Shown here piece by piece: positions 8,576 through 15,848 of a stretch of DNA of 45,798 nt. A model generated the notes under the pieces. The model had not been told where the DNA came from and ran no database searches. It saw only the letters and a list, made by a program, of their open reading frames with translations. The position numbers were made by a program, and so were the translations under genes. Positions within the stretch are counted from its first letter, which is position 1, and each line of letters opens with the position of its first letter. The DNA is from Streptomyces sp. A0958. GTDB lineage: Bacteria; Actinomycetota; Actinomycetes; Streptomycetales; Streptomycetaceae. Location of the stretch: NCBI RefSeq assembly GCF_004795035.1, contig NZ_SSBK01000044.1, forward strand, positions 1-45,798, given 5' to 3'.

Positions 8576-9592
8576 TCAAGCGTCCCAGAGGGCCCCGAGC
8601 GACAGCAGGTCGCTCCGGTACTCGATCCGCTCCGACCACGCGTCGGGCCATGCCTCGGCCCCCAGGTGCGCGCCGGCCAGCGCGCCGGTCAGGCAGGCGA
8701 TCGAGTCCGAGTCGCCCCGGGTGCAGGCGGCCCGGCGCAGGGCGGTGACGGGTTCGCCGGGGAAGAGCAGGAAGCAGTGCAGGGCCGTGGCAAGGGCCTC
8801 CTCGGCGATCCAGCCGTCCCCGGTCCGCTCGCACGGGTCGGTCTCCGGCGACGGGTCGCGCAGGGCGTCCTGGACGGTGGCCAGCGCGGCCAGGCACTCG
8901 TCCCAGCCCCGGCTGATGAACGCTTCGGGCGAGGCGTCGTGGGTGTAGCGCCACAGGTCGCCGAGCCACCGGGTGAGGTAGCGGTCACGGTTCTCGTACG
9001 CGTAGGAGCGCAACCGGCCTATCAGGCCGCGTGGTTCGGCGCCGTGGGCGAGCAGGAACACCGCGTGGGCCATCAGGTCGGAGGCGGCCAGGGCCGTCGG
9101 ATGGCCGTGGGTGAGGGCGGCCTGGAGCTGGGCGGCTCCGGAGCGCTGTTCGTCGCTGAGGCCGGGGACGAGGCCGATGGGCGCGACGCGCATATTGGCG
9201 CCGCAGCCCTTGGAGCCGGTTTGGCTCGCCTCCTGCCAGACACGGTCGCCGTCGAGCAGTTCGCAGGCTTCCAGGCAGGTGCGGCCGGGGGCGCGGTTGT
9301 TGTCGGGCGAGTGGTACCAGGCGACGAACTCGGCGCGCACCGGGTCCACCAGCCGCTCCGGGGTGAGCAGCCCGCTGTCCATGGCGGTGCGGATGCCGCG
9401 GCCCAGCGCGAGGGTCATCTGCGTGTCGTCGGTGACGAAGGCGGGTTCCGGCAGCTCCATCCCGCGCCAGGGCCCGCACTTGGCGAGGATCGACGGCACG
9501 TCGTTGAACTCGGTCGGGAAACCGAGTGCGTCGCCGAGCGCGAGCCCGGTCAGCGCGCCGGTGGCCGCCCTCGGTGTGCGGGTCGTGGTCAT
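8576..9592 (-). CDS. ADP-ribosylglycohydrolase family protein (DraG/ARH type)
   Basis: A 338-residue protein with the dinuclear-metal motifs of the family: VTDDTQMT (residues 53-60), GSKGCGANMRVAPIG in the middle and RGDSDSIACLTGALAGA near the C-terminus, which corresponds to the usual GD(T/S)D. LGDALGFPTEF near the start is also typical. Such enzymes remove ADP-ribose from arginine or other acceptors on proteins, nucleic acids or small molecules. The ATG overlaps the stop of the Nudix gene by 4 nt. Placement between an ADP-ribose-type Nudix regulator and a nucleotidyltransferase suggests a role in ADP-ribose turnover (inference). Confidence 0.88.
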   Translation of the reverse strand: MTTTRTPRAATGALTGLALGDALGFPTEFNDVPSILAKCGPWRGMELPEPAFVTDDTQMTLALGRGIRTAMDSGLLTPERLVDPVRAEFVAWYHSPDNNRAPGRTCLEACELLDGDRVWQEASQTGSKGCGANMRVAPIGLVPGLSDEQRSGAAQLQAALTHGHPTALAASDLMAHAVFLLAHGAEPRGLIGRLRSYAYENRDRYLTRWLGDLWRYTHDASPEAFISRGWDECLAALATVQDALRDPSPETDPCERTGDGWIAEEALATALHCFLLFPGEPVTALRRAACTRGDSDSIACLTGALAGAHLGAEAWPDAWSERIEYRSDLLSLGALWDA

Positions 9593-10323
9593 GTGTTCCG
9601 TCCTTCGGGTCGCAGCAGCGGGGGGTGCAGGGCGGTGGCGTCGCCCGCCCGGTAGAGGGCGGCCGGCTTCCCGCGTCCGCCGGTCCGGCGTGGCGCCCCT
9701 TCGGCGGGCTGGACGAAGCCGGGGGTGGCGAGGACCTTGCGGCGGAAGTTGGGCCGGTCCAGCTCGACGCCCCAGACCGTCTCGTACACCTGCTGGAGCT
9801 CGCCCAGGGTGAAGGCGGGCGGGCAGAAGGCGGTGGCCAGGCAGCTGTATTCGAGCTTGGCCCCGATGCGGTCGCGGGCGTCGGTGAGGATGCGGTCGTG
9901 GTCGAAGGCGAGGGGGCCGGTCCGGCCGGTGTCCCACCACCGGGCGCCCGCCGCGTCGCCGCCGCCGCGCGGTTCGGGCAGGTCGGGGACGAGCGCGGTG
10001 TAGGCGACGGAGACGACGCGCATCCGGGGGTCGCGGTCCGGGTCGCTGTAGGTGCGCAGCTGTTCCAGGTGGAGGCCCGAGACGGTGTCGCCGCTCAGCC
10101 CGGTCTCCTCGGCCAGTTCCCGGCGGGCGGCGACGCCGGCGGACTCGCGGGGCAGGACGAAGCCGCCGGGCAGCGCCCAGTGGCCCTTGTACGGTTCCTC
10201 GCCGCGTTCGACGAGCAGGACGTGCAGCCGGGAGTCGCGGACCGTGAAGACGGCCAGGTCGACGGTGACGGCGAACGGTTCGAAGGCGTGCGGATCGTAG
10301 CCCTCGGGGGCGGCGGCGCTCAC
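9589..10323 (-). CDS. Nudix hydrolase with C-terminal winged-helix region, NrtR-like regulator
   Basis: A 244-residue protein. Residues 54-76 form a complete Nudix box (G-x5-E-x7-REL-x-EE-x-GL). The C-terminal part (FTLGELQQVYETVWGVELDRPNFRRKVL...) is the winged-helix layout of NrtR, the Nudix-derived repressor of NAD genes that responds to ADP-ribose. Known NrtR proteins often keep only part of the Nudix box; here it looks intact, so hydrolase activity is possible. Gene order (pnuC, nadR before; ADP-ribosylglycohydrolase after) supports control of NAD metabolism. A palindrome at 12063-12079 is the obvious candidate operator. GTG start, 4-nt overlap with nadR. Confidence 0.82.
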   Translation of the reverse strand: MSAAAPEGYDPHAFEPFAVTVDLAVFTVRDSRLHVLLVERGEEPYKGHWALPGGFVLPRESAGVAARRELAEETGLSGDTVSGLHLEQLRTYSDPDRDPRMRVVSVAYTALVPDLPEPRGGGDAAGARWWDTGRTGPLAFDHDRILTDARDRIGAKLEYSCLATAFCPPAFTLGELQQVYETVWGVELDRPNFRRKVLATPGFVQPAEGAPRRTGGRGKPAALYRAGDATALHPPLLRPEGRNT

Positions 10324-11399
10324 CGGTGCTCCGGGAGGGGCGCGGCGAAGTCCCAGCCCTCGGCGAGCAGTGCGTCGACGGCCTCGACGGCGCGGGCCAG
10401 GCGTTCCTCGCGGCTGCCGGTCAGCTCGATGAACGGCCTTCCGGTACGGGTGAGTTCGGCGCGGAACCGGTCGGTCATCCAGGGCCGCAGCTCCTCGCCG
10501 TCGCGCAGCCCGTCGTCCTCGAAGGCGACGCCCTCGTGGTCGGTGAGCAGCCACAGGTGGTGGCGGGCCCGGTCCGCGATCCGTTCGACCAGGGGGTTGC
10601 GGCCGCCGACGTACCGCTCGTGCCAGACGGTCGTGGCGAAGGAGTCGGTGTCGCAGACCAGCACCGGGGAACCGGCTCCGGCCGCCTCCTCCTCGCGGGC
10701 GTTCTGGACCTCGGCGATCAGCGGGAAGTCGTGGGTGGTGAAGGTGACGTCCTCCCACTGGGCGCGGGGCCACCGGGCCCGCAGCGCGGCCAGCTTCTCT
10801 TCGCTGAACTCGCGCCCGTACTCGGCCACGTAACCGGTGCGCGCCCAGACCCCGCCGCGTCGCCGGTAGTGGGCGGCCAGCGCGCGGGCCAGCGTGGTCG
10901 TGCCGGTGGACTCGGCGCCCAGGACGACGACGCGGCGGGCGAGCGCCGCCCGGACCGGCGCTTCGAGGAAGTCCCAGCAGCCGGCCGGGTCCGCGCGGAC
11001 GGCTGTGCCGGAGACCGGGTGGGCGGTGCGGTCCGGGTCGACGCAGACGGACTCGGCGCCGAAGCGGCGGGCCAGCTCGTCCCCGTACGACTCCGAGGTG
11101 AAGACGGCGTCCACCCGCTCGGGCACCGCCCCGGTGAAGACCGCCATGTGGGCGTCCCAGATCGCCGGGTCGTGGAGATCCATGCGGGTGTCGTCCATGG
11201 CCCCGACCACCGTCACGTCCGGGTGCGCCTCCCGCATCCAGGCGACCCGGTCAGCGAGCGGTACGGACTCCACCGAGGCGGCGCAGACCAGTACGGTCAG
11301 CCGCTCGCAGCGGGCCCGGGCGGCGCGGACGAGGTGGTGGTGGCCGGCGTGCGGCGGGTAGAACTTGCCGAGCACGAGTCCGTGCGGGAAGCGTTTCAT
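10320..11399 (-). CDS. NadR-like NMN adenylyltransferase / ribosylnicotinamide kinase
   Basis: A 359-residue two-domain protein. Residues 1-150 are a nucleotidylyltransferase: GKFYPPHAGH (11-20) is the (F/Y)xPxHxGH motif and SGTAVR (130-135) is the second conserved motif. Residues 155-359 match the NadR kinase domain, with GAESTGTTT at 161-169 and DTDSFATTVW further on. The invariant P-loop lysine is Thr167. Unlike enterobacterial NadR there is no N-terminal HTH, consistent with regulation by the adjacent NrtR-like protein. Role: nicotinamide riboside to NMN to NAD. It overlaps pnuC and the Nudix gene by 4 nt each. Confidence 0.85.
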   Translation of the reverse strand: MKRFPHGLVLGKFYPPHAGHHHLVRAARARCERLTVLVCAASVESVPLADRVAWMREAHPDVTVVGAMDDTRMDLHDPAIWDAHMAVFTGAVPERVDAVFTSESYGDELARRFGAESVCVDPDRTAHPVSGTAVRADPAGCWDFLEAPVRAALARRVVVLGAESTGTTTLARALAAHYRRRGGVWARTGYVAEYGREFSEEKLAALRARWPRAQWEDVTFTTHDFPLIAEVQNAREEEAAGAGSPVLVCDTDSFATTVWHERYVGGRNPLVERIADRARHHLWLLTDHEGVAFEDDGLRDGEELRPWMTDRFRAELTRTGRPFIELTGSREERLARAVEAVDALLAEGWDFAAPLPEHR

Positions 11400-12049
11400 G
11401 CCAGGGCCTTCGCGGGTCGCGGGGTGGGGGCGGCGAGGTCGCGCCGCCAGTTGCGCAGGCCGATCAGGCACAGCGTCAGGAAGCCGACGTACAGCAGCGA
11501 GGTCAGGTAGAGCTCCTTGTACGCGTACAGCGGGATGTACACGATGTCGGCGGCGATCCACAGCCACCACGACTCGACCAGCTTGCGGCACTGCCCGTAG
11601 GTCGCCGCCAGCGACAGCGCGGTGGTCAGGGCGTCCCAGAACGGAACCGTCGAGTCGGTCGCCCGGTCGAGCAGGACGGTAAGCGCGACGGTCCCCACCG
11701 CCCCCGCCGCGAGCAGCCCGGTCCACTCGGTGCGCGTCGTGCGCCGCACCGGCAGCCCGTCCGTCCCTGGTCCACCCCCGTGGGTCCAGGTCCACCAGCC
11801 GTACGCGGCGAGGGCGATGAAGACGATCTGGAGTCCGGCGTCGGCGTACAGGCCGGACTGGGTGAACAGCAGGATGAAGAAGAGGTTGTTGGCGATGCCG
11901 ATCGGCCAGTTGGCGAGGTGCTGGCGGGCCACGAGCCAGACGCACAGCGCCCCGCTGCCGAAACCCAGCACCTCGGTCCAGCTGACCGGGGTGTCCAGGA
12001 CCGTCACCAGGGGTCGCTGCAGGGGATCGAGTATGTCCGCGAGACTCAC
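11396..12049 (-). CDS. pnuC: Nicotinamide riboside transporter PnuC
   Basis: A 217-residue membrane protein with several hydrophobic segments. NWPIGIANNLFFILLF and AYGWWTWTHGG are diagnostic of PnuC, whose conserved Trp/Asn residues line the nicotinamide riboside path. Transport is facilitated diffusion trapped by phosphorylation, which the downstream NadR-like kinase would supply. The GTG start has a strong AGGAGG 5 nt upstream. It is the first gene of the operon and its ribosome site directly abuts a 17-bp palindrome, so it is probably repressed when NAD precursors are plentiful. Confidence 0.9.
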   Translation of the reverse strand: MSLADILDPLQRPLVTVLDTPVSWTEVLGFGSGALCVWLVARQHLANWPIGIANNLFFILLFTQSGLYADAGLQIVFIALAAYGWWTWTHGGGPGTDGLPVRRTTRTEWTGLLAAGAVGTVALTVLLDRATDSTVPFWDALTTALSLAATYGQCRKLVESWWLWIAADIVYIPLYAYKELYLTSLLYVGFLTLCLIGLRNWRRDLAAPTPRPAKALA

Positions 12050-12062
12050 GCCCGCCTCCTAA

Positions 12063-12079
12063 ATAGTCACTGTGACTAT
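12063..12079. promoter_or_regulatory. 17-bp perfect palindrome at the pnuC promoter, candidate NrtR operator
   Basis: ATAGTCAC-T-GTGACTAT is perfectly symmetric. It begins 14 nt upstream of the pnuC start codon, next to the ribosome site. On the minus strand TATAGT within it resembles a -10 element, so a bound protein would block transcription. The operon encodes an NrtR-like protein, the most likely binder; I cannot confirm the consensus for this lineage. Confidence 0.6.
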
Positions 12080-12103
12080 AAAGGGTCACCCGGGCATGCG
12101 AAA

Positions 12104-12190
12104 GGCCCGCGGCCGGTTCCCTTCCGAAAATCCGGAGATCCGGAGATCCGGAGATCCGGAGATCCGGAGTGGGGGAACCGGCCGCGGGCC
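12104..12190 (-). terminator. Long-stem hairpin downstream of rluB, with repeats in its loop
   Basis: Positions 12104-12121 and 12173-12190 are an 18-bp perfect inverted repeat around a 51-nt loop. It follows the end of rluB (12211) on the minus strand and precedes the pnuC promoter, so it insulates the NAD operon. Its loop holds an octamer tandem repeat. Confidence 0.7.
12131..12169. repeat. Tandem octamer TCCGGAGA, 4.9 copies
   Basis: Four full TCCGGAGA units plus TCCGGAG run without interruption inside the loop of the rluB terminator. Each unit contains the self-complementary TCCGGA, so single units can pair with each other. The copy number may vary between strains. Confidence 0.85.
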
Positions 12191-12210
12191 GTGGACGAGG
12201 GGCGGTGCGG

Positions 12211-13371
12211 CTACAGGCCGACCTCGCGCATCAGCATGCCGACCTCGGTGTTGGTGAGCCGGCGCAGCCAGCCCGACTTCTGGTCGCCCAGCGCGATCGG
12301 CCCGAAGCCCGTCCGTACGAGCCGGTCGACGGGGAAGCCCGCCTCGGCCAGCATCCGGCGGACGATGTGCTTGCGGCCCTCGTGCAGGGTCACCTCGACC
12401 AGGTAGTTCTTGCCGGTGTTCTCCACGACGCGGAAGTGGTCGGCGCGGGCGTACCCGTCCTCCAGCTGGATGCCGTCCTTGAGCCGCTTGCCCAGGTCGC
12501 GCGGGAGCGGGCCCTGGATGGCGGCCAGGTACGTCTTCTTCACGCCGTACCTGGGGTGGGTGAGACGGTGGGCCAGCTCACCGTGGTTGGTGAGCATGAT
12601 GATGCCCTCGGTCTCGGTGTCGAGACGGCCCACGTGGAACAGCCGCGTCTCGCGGTTGGTGACGTAGTCGCCGAGGCACTGGCGGCCGTCCGGGTCCTCC
12701 ATCGAGGCGACGACACCGGCCGGCTTGTTCAGCGCGAAGAACAGGTAGGACTGGGTGGCGACGGTCAGCCCGTCGACCTTGATCTCGTCCTTGTGCACGT
12801 CGACGCGCATGCCCTGCTCGATGACGATCTCGCCGTTCACCTCGACCCTGGCCTGGTCGATCAGCTCCTCGCAGGCGCGGCGCGAGCCCATGCCGGCGCG
12901 GGCGAGGACCTTCTGCAGCCGCTCGCCCTCCTGCTCGGCGCCCGGGTGCGTCTTCGGCGTGCTGATCTCGGGCTTGTTGGCGTACCGGTCGCGGTTGCGC
13001 TGCTCGATCTTGGCGTCCAGCTCGCGCGGGCGGGCCGGGGCGCCGTACGGGCCCCGCCGGGCGCCGCCCTTCGAGCCGCCCTGTGCGCTCCTCGGGCCGC
13101 CCTTGGCGCCGCCGCGGGCCGCCGCGCCGCGCCCCTTGCGGGCACCGCCCTCGCCGCCGCCGGGCTTGTCGGAGCCCACGTCGTAGCGCCGCTCCTCGGG
13201 CCGGGGCCGGCGGGGCCGCTCCTCCTGCCGCTGGTCGTCGCGCTCGGAGCGGGGAGCCCGCGGGTTCGGGTTGCTGTTCCTCCCGGTGCCGCTGTTGTTC
13301 CTGCCGCCGCTCCGGCCCCCGCCGCTGCCGCTCCGGCCGCCGCTACCGCTGTTCCTGCCGCTGCTTCGCAT
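12211..13371 (-). CDS. rluB: 23S rRNA pseudouridine synthase, RsuA/RluB/RluE family
   Basis: A 386-residue protein. The first 140 residues are a low-complexity Arg/Gly/Ser-rich tail, likely disordered and RNA-binding. An S4 domain follows (ERLQKVLARAGMGSRRACEE). The PseudoU_synth_2 catalytic domain comes next, with GRLDTETEG carrying the catalytic aspartate and HEGRKHIVRRM near the end. The family isomerises a uridine in helix 89 of 23S rRNA. The ATG overlaps the scpB stop by one base (TGATG), so translation is coupled. The association scpA-scpB-rluB is conserved in many bacteria. Confidence 0.92.
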   Translation of the reverse strand: MRSSGRNSGSGGRSGSGGGRSGGRNNSGTGRNSNPNPRAPRSERDDQRQEERPRRPRPEERRYDVGSDKPGGGEGGARKGRGAAARGGAKGGPRSAQGGSKGGARRGPYGAPARPRELDAKIEQRNRDRYANKPEISTPKTHPGAEQEGERLQKVLARAGMGSRRACEELIDQARVEVNGEIVIEQGMRVDVHKDEIKVDGLTVATQSYLFFALNKPAGVVASMEDPDGRQCLGDYVTNRETRLFHVGRLDTETEGIIMLTNHGELAHRLTHPRYGVKKTYLAAIQGPLPRDLGKRLKDGIQLEDGYARADHFRVVENTGKNYLVEVTLHEGRKHIVRRMLAEAGFPVDRLVRTGFGPIALGDQKSGWLRRLTNTEVGMLMREVGL

Positions 13372-14018
13372 CAAAAGTCCGTCTTGTCGTCTGCGTGAGT
13401 ATCCGGGGTGTCCGGTGCGTCCGGATCGAACGACGGCACACCCTCTGGCATCTCGGCCTCGATCGCGTCCGCCTCGGGGAGGAAGGGCGCGAGCTCCGGG
13501 AGCTCATCCAGGCCACGCAGGCCCATCCGCTCCAGAAAGTAGTTCGTCGTCCTGTACAGGATCGCACCTGTTTCGGGTTCCGTGCCCGCCTCCTCCACGA
13601 GGCCCCTCTGCAGCAGGGTCCGCATGACCCCGTCGCAGTTCACCCCGCGCACCGCCGAGACCCGCGACCGGCTCACCGGCCGGCGGTACGCGACGACCGC
13701 GAGGGTCTCCAGCGCGGCCTGGGTCAGCCGGGCGTGCTGGCCGTCCAGGACGAAGCCCTCGACGGCCGCCGCGTACTCGGGCCGGGTGTAGAACCGCCAG
13801 CCGCCCGCGACCAGCCGGAGGTCGAAGCCGCGGCGCTGCACGGTGTACTCGTCGGCCAGCTCCCGCAGTGCGGCGGCGACGGCCCGCCGGGGCCGCTCCA
13901 GCACCTTGGCGAGGTGTTCCTCGGTGGCGGGCTCGTCCACGACCATGAGGACGGCCTCCAGCGCGGGCTTGAGGTCGAGACCGGCGACGGCGGAGCCGGT
14001 GGGGTCCTGCTCACTCAT
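13371..14018 (-). CDS. scpB: Segregation and condensation protein ScpB
   Basis: A 215-residue kleisin-interacting protein of the SMC-ScpAB condensin. It has two winged-helix domains: KPALEAVLMVVDEPATEEHLAKVL at the start and QAALETLAVVAYRRPVSRSRVSAVRGVN in the middle, the latter the typical ScpB signature. The C-terminus is acidic. ATG start with 4-nt overlap with scpA. Together with ScpA and the parA gene upstream it forms a chromosome-segregation operon. Confidence 0.93.
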   Translation of the reverse strand: MSEQDPTGSAVAGLDLKPALEAVLMVVDEPATEEHLAKVLERPRRAVAAALRELADEYTVQRRGFDLRLVAGGWRFYTRPEYAAAVEGFVLDGQHARLTQAALETLAVVAYRRPVSRSRVSAVRGVNCDGVMRTLLQRGLVEEAGTEPETGAILYRTTNYFLERMGLRGLDELPELAPFLPEADAIEAEMPEGVPSFDPDAPDTPDTHADDKTDF

Positions 14019-15157
14019 GGCGTCACATCCTGCGGGGCTTCCGGCACGTCCTGTGCCTCATGGGTTTCCTGTGCCTCGTGGGCCTCCAGCACGTCCGGCG
14101 CCGCGTGGGCTTCGTGTGCGGAGTGGGCCTCGTGGGCTTCCCGGGCCTCGTGAGCTTCCCGGGCCTCCTGGTCGAACTCGTCCGTCACGGTGGGCTCGGC
14201 CCCCGCCTCCCCCGCCCAGCGCACCATGAGCGCGCCGAGCGCCACGTCCTGGTCCAGGGCGACGGCCTTCTCCCGGTAGAGCTCCAGCAGGGCGAGGAAG
14301 CGGGCGACGACGGTGAGGGTGTCCGGTGCGTCCTCGGTCAGCGTCCGGAAGCTGATCTCCCCCGCCTCGCGCACCCGCGCCACCACGATCCCCGCCTGCT
14401 CGCGCACGCTGACCAGCGGAGCATGGATGTGGTCGACGTAGACCTGCGGCCGGGGCTTCGGCTGCATCGCCTTCACGGCCAGCCTGGCGAAGCCCTCCGC
14501 CCCGATGCTGATGACGACGTCCGGCAGCAGCTCGGCGTGGTGCGGTTCGAGACCGACGGTACGGGGAAAGCGGCGGCCCTCCGCTTCGAGGCGGTCGCTG
14601 AAGATGTCGGCGACCCGCTTGTACGCGCGGTACTGGAGGAGCCGCGCGAAGAGCAGGTCCCGGGCCTCCAGGAGCGCGAGGTCCGCCTCGTCCTCCACCT
14701 CGGCCGCCGGCAGCAGACGGGCGGCCTTCAGATCGAGCAGGGTCGCGGCGACGACCAGGAACTCGGTCGTCTGGTCCAGGTCCCAGTCCGGGCCCATCGC
14801 CCGGATGTGGGCCATGAACTCGTCGGTGACCTTCGAGAGTGCGACCTCGGTCACGTCCAGCTTGTGCTTGGAGATCAGCTGGAGCAGCAGGTCGAAGGGC
14901 CCCTCGAAGTTCGCCAGCCGCACGGTGAAACGGCCGTCCTCGGGGGCGGGGGCTCCCCCGGACGCCTCGGGGACCTCCTGGGCCACAAGCGCCTCCTGGG
15001 CAACAGGCGCCTCGTAGGCCACAAGCGCCTCCTGGGCAACAGGCGCCTCATCGGGCACCGGAGCCTCGTAAGGCGTCTCCACGGGCGCGGCCCCCGCTCC
15101 CGGCCCGCGGCCCAGGGGGCGGCGGGCGGTACGGGCGGGCTCGTCGGGTGTCGGCAT
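14015..15157 (-). CDS. scpA: Segregation and condensation protein ScpA, with low-complexity tails
   Basis: A 380-residue kleisin. The core starts near residue 75 with FTVRLANFEGPFDLLLQLISKHKLDVTEVALSKVTDEF-type sequence, the classical N-terminal ScpA helix pair that contacts the SMC neck, and continues to a C-terminal winged helix. Typical ScpA proteins have about 250 residues. Here an N-terminal tail of about 70 residues repeats EAPVAQEALVA and a C-terminal tail repeats EAHEAxEAHEA. Both look disordered or helical-repetitive. It is upstream of and overlaps scpB. Confidence 0.92.
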   Translation of the reverse strand: MPTPDEPARTARRPLGRGPGAGAAPVETPYEAPVPDEAPVAQEALVAYEAPVAQEALVAQEVPEASGGAPAPEDGRFTVRLANFEGPFDLLLQLISKHKLDVTEVALSKVTDEFMAHIRAMGPDWDLDQTTEFLVVAATLLDLKAARLLPAAEVEDEADLALLEARDLLFARLLQYRAYKRVADIFSDRLEAEGRRFPRTVGLEPHHAELLPDVVISIGAEGFARLAVKAMQPKPRPQVYVDHIHAPLVSVREQAGIVVARVREAGEISFRTLTEDAPDTLTVVARFLALLELYREKAVALDQDVALGALMVRWAGEAGAEPTVTDEFDQEAREAHEAREAHEAHSAHEAHAAPDVLEAHEAQETHEAQDVPEAPQDVTP

Positions 15158-15263
15158 GGAGATCCAGGGTGCGGCGGGAACGGGCGGCGGCGGCCCGTAC
15201 GGGAGGGGCCGGACCGCTCGGCCGGCGGCGGCCCTCCCGGGCAGGCTACCGGCGCCGTATCGG

Positions 15264-15848
15264 TCAGCGGCCGCGCAGCCGCCGTACGAGGATGCTCGCG
15301 TCGCCGCGCGACTCCAGGTCCGCCAGGACGACGGCGACCGCCTCGCGGACGATCCGCCCGCGGTCGACGGCGAGGCCGTGCTCGCCGCGCAGGACGAGCC
15401 GCGCGTGTTCGAGGTCCATCAGCTCCTCGGCGGAGACGTAGACCGTGATCTTCTCGTCGTGGCGCTCCCGGCCGCTGGGCCTGCGGTTCGCCCCGCGTCC
15501 GCCGCCGCGTCTGCGCTGCTGCTGCACGACGGGGGCCGGGACCGGCTCCTGCCCGGCGGGCTGCGGGCGGCGCCCGGCCCGGGCGGCGACCGCGACCGGG
15601 TCGTTCTCGGCGCCCCGGGTGCGCGAGTCGCCCGCGTCGGCGGCGGCCGAGGAGTGCTCCTGGCGCGCGGCCGCGGCGGACTCCGGGGTGGCATCGCCCG
15701 GCGTCTCGGTCCCGGGGTCGTTCTCACCGGCCGGAGCCGGCACCCGGGCCTCGCCGTTCGCCTTGCGCCTCCGCTCCGCGGGCGACGAGGACTGCAGCCC
15801 CATCCCCCCGGTCGTACGGAACAGTTCGTCGGCCCCGGGCAGACTCAC
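15264..15848 (-). CDS. Basic protein with possible ribbon-helix-helix region, ParA neighbour
   Basis: A 194-residue protein of unknown function. Residues 1-125 are Ala/Pro/Arg-rich and probably disordered, ending in a very basic run (QQQRRRGGGRGANRR). The C-terminal 65 residues (KITVYVSAEELMDLEHARLVL...RGRIVREAVAVVLADLE) look like a beta strand followed by two helices, as in ribbon-helix-helix DNA-binding proteins; this is inference from pattern. The GTG start at 15848 overlaps the parA stop by 4 nt, preferred to GTG 15860. Its place between parA and scpA suggests a segregation partner. Confidence 0.7.
   Translation of the reverse strand: MSLPGADELFRTTGGMGLQSSSPAERRRKANGEARVPAPAGENDPGTETPGDATPESAAAARQEHSSAAADAGDSRTRGAENDPVAVAARAGRRPQPAGQEPVPAPVVQQQRRRGGGRGANRRPSGRERHDEKITVYVSAEELMDLEHARLVLRGEHGLAVDRGRIVREAVAVVLADLESRGDASILVRRLRGR

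Noticed and set aside
12169..13398. Long plus-strand open frame opposite rluB
   Set aside because: Complement of a gene with clear S4 and pseudouridine synthase motifs; high GC gives long shadows.
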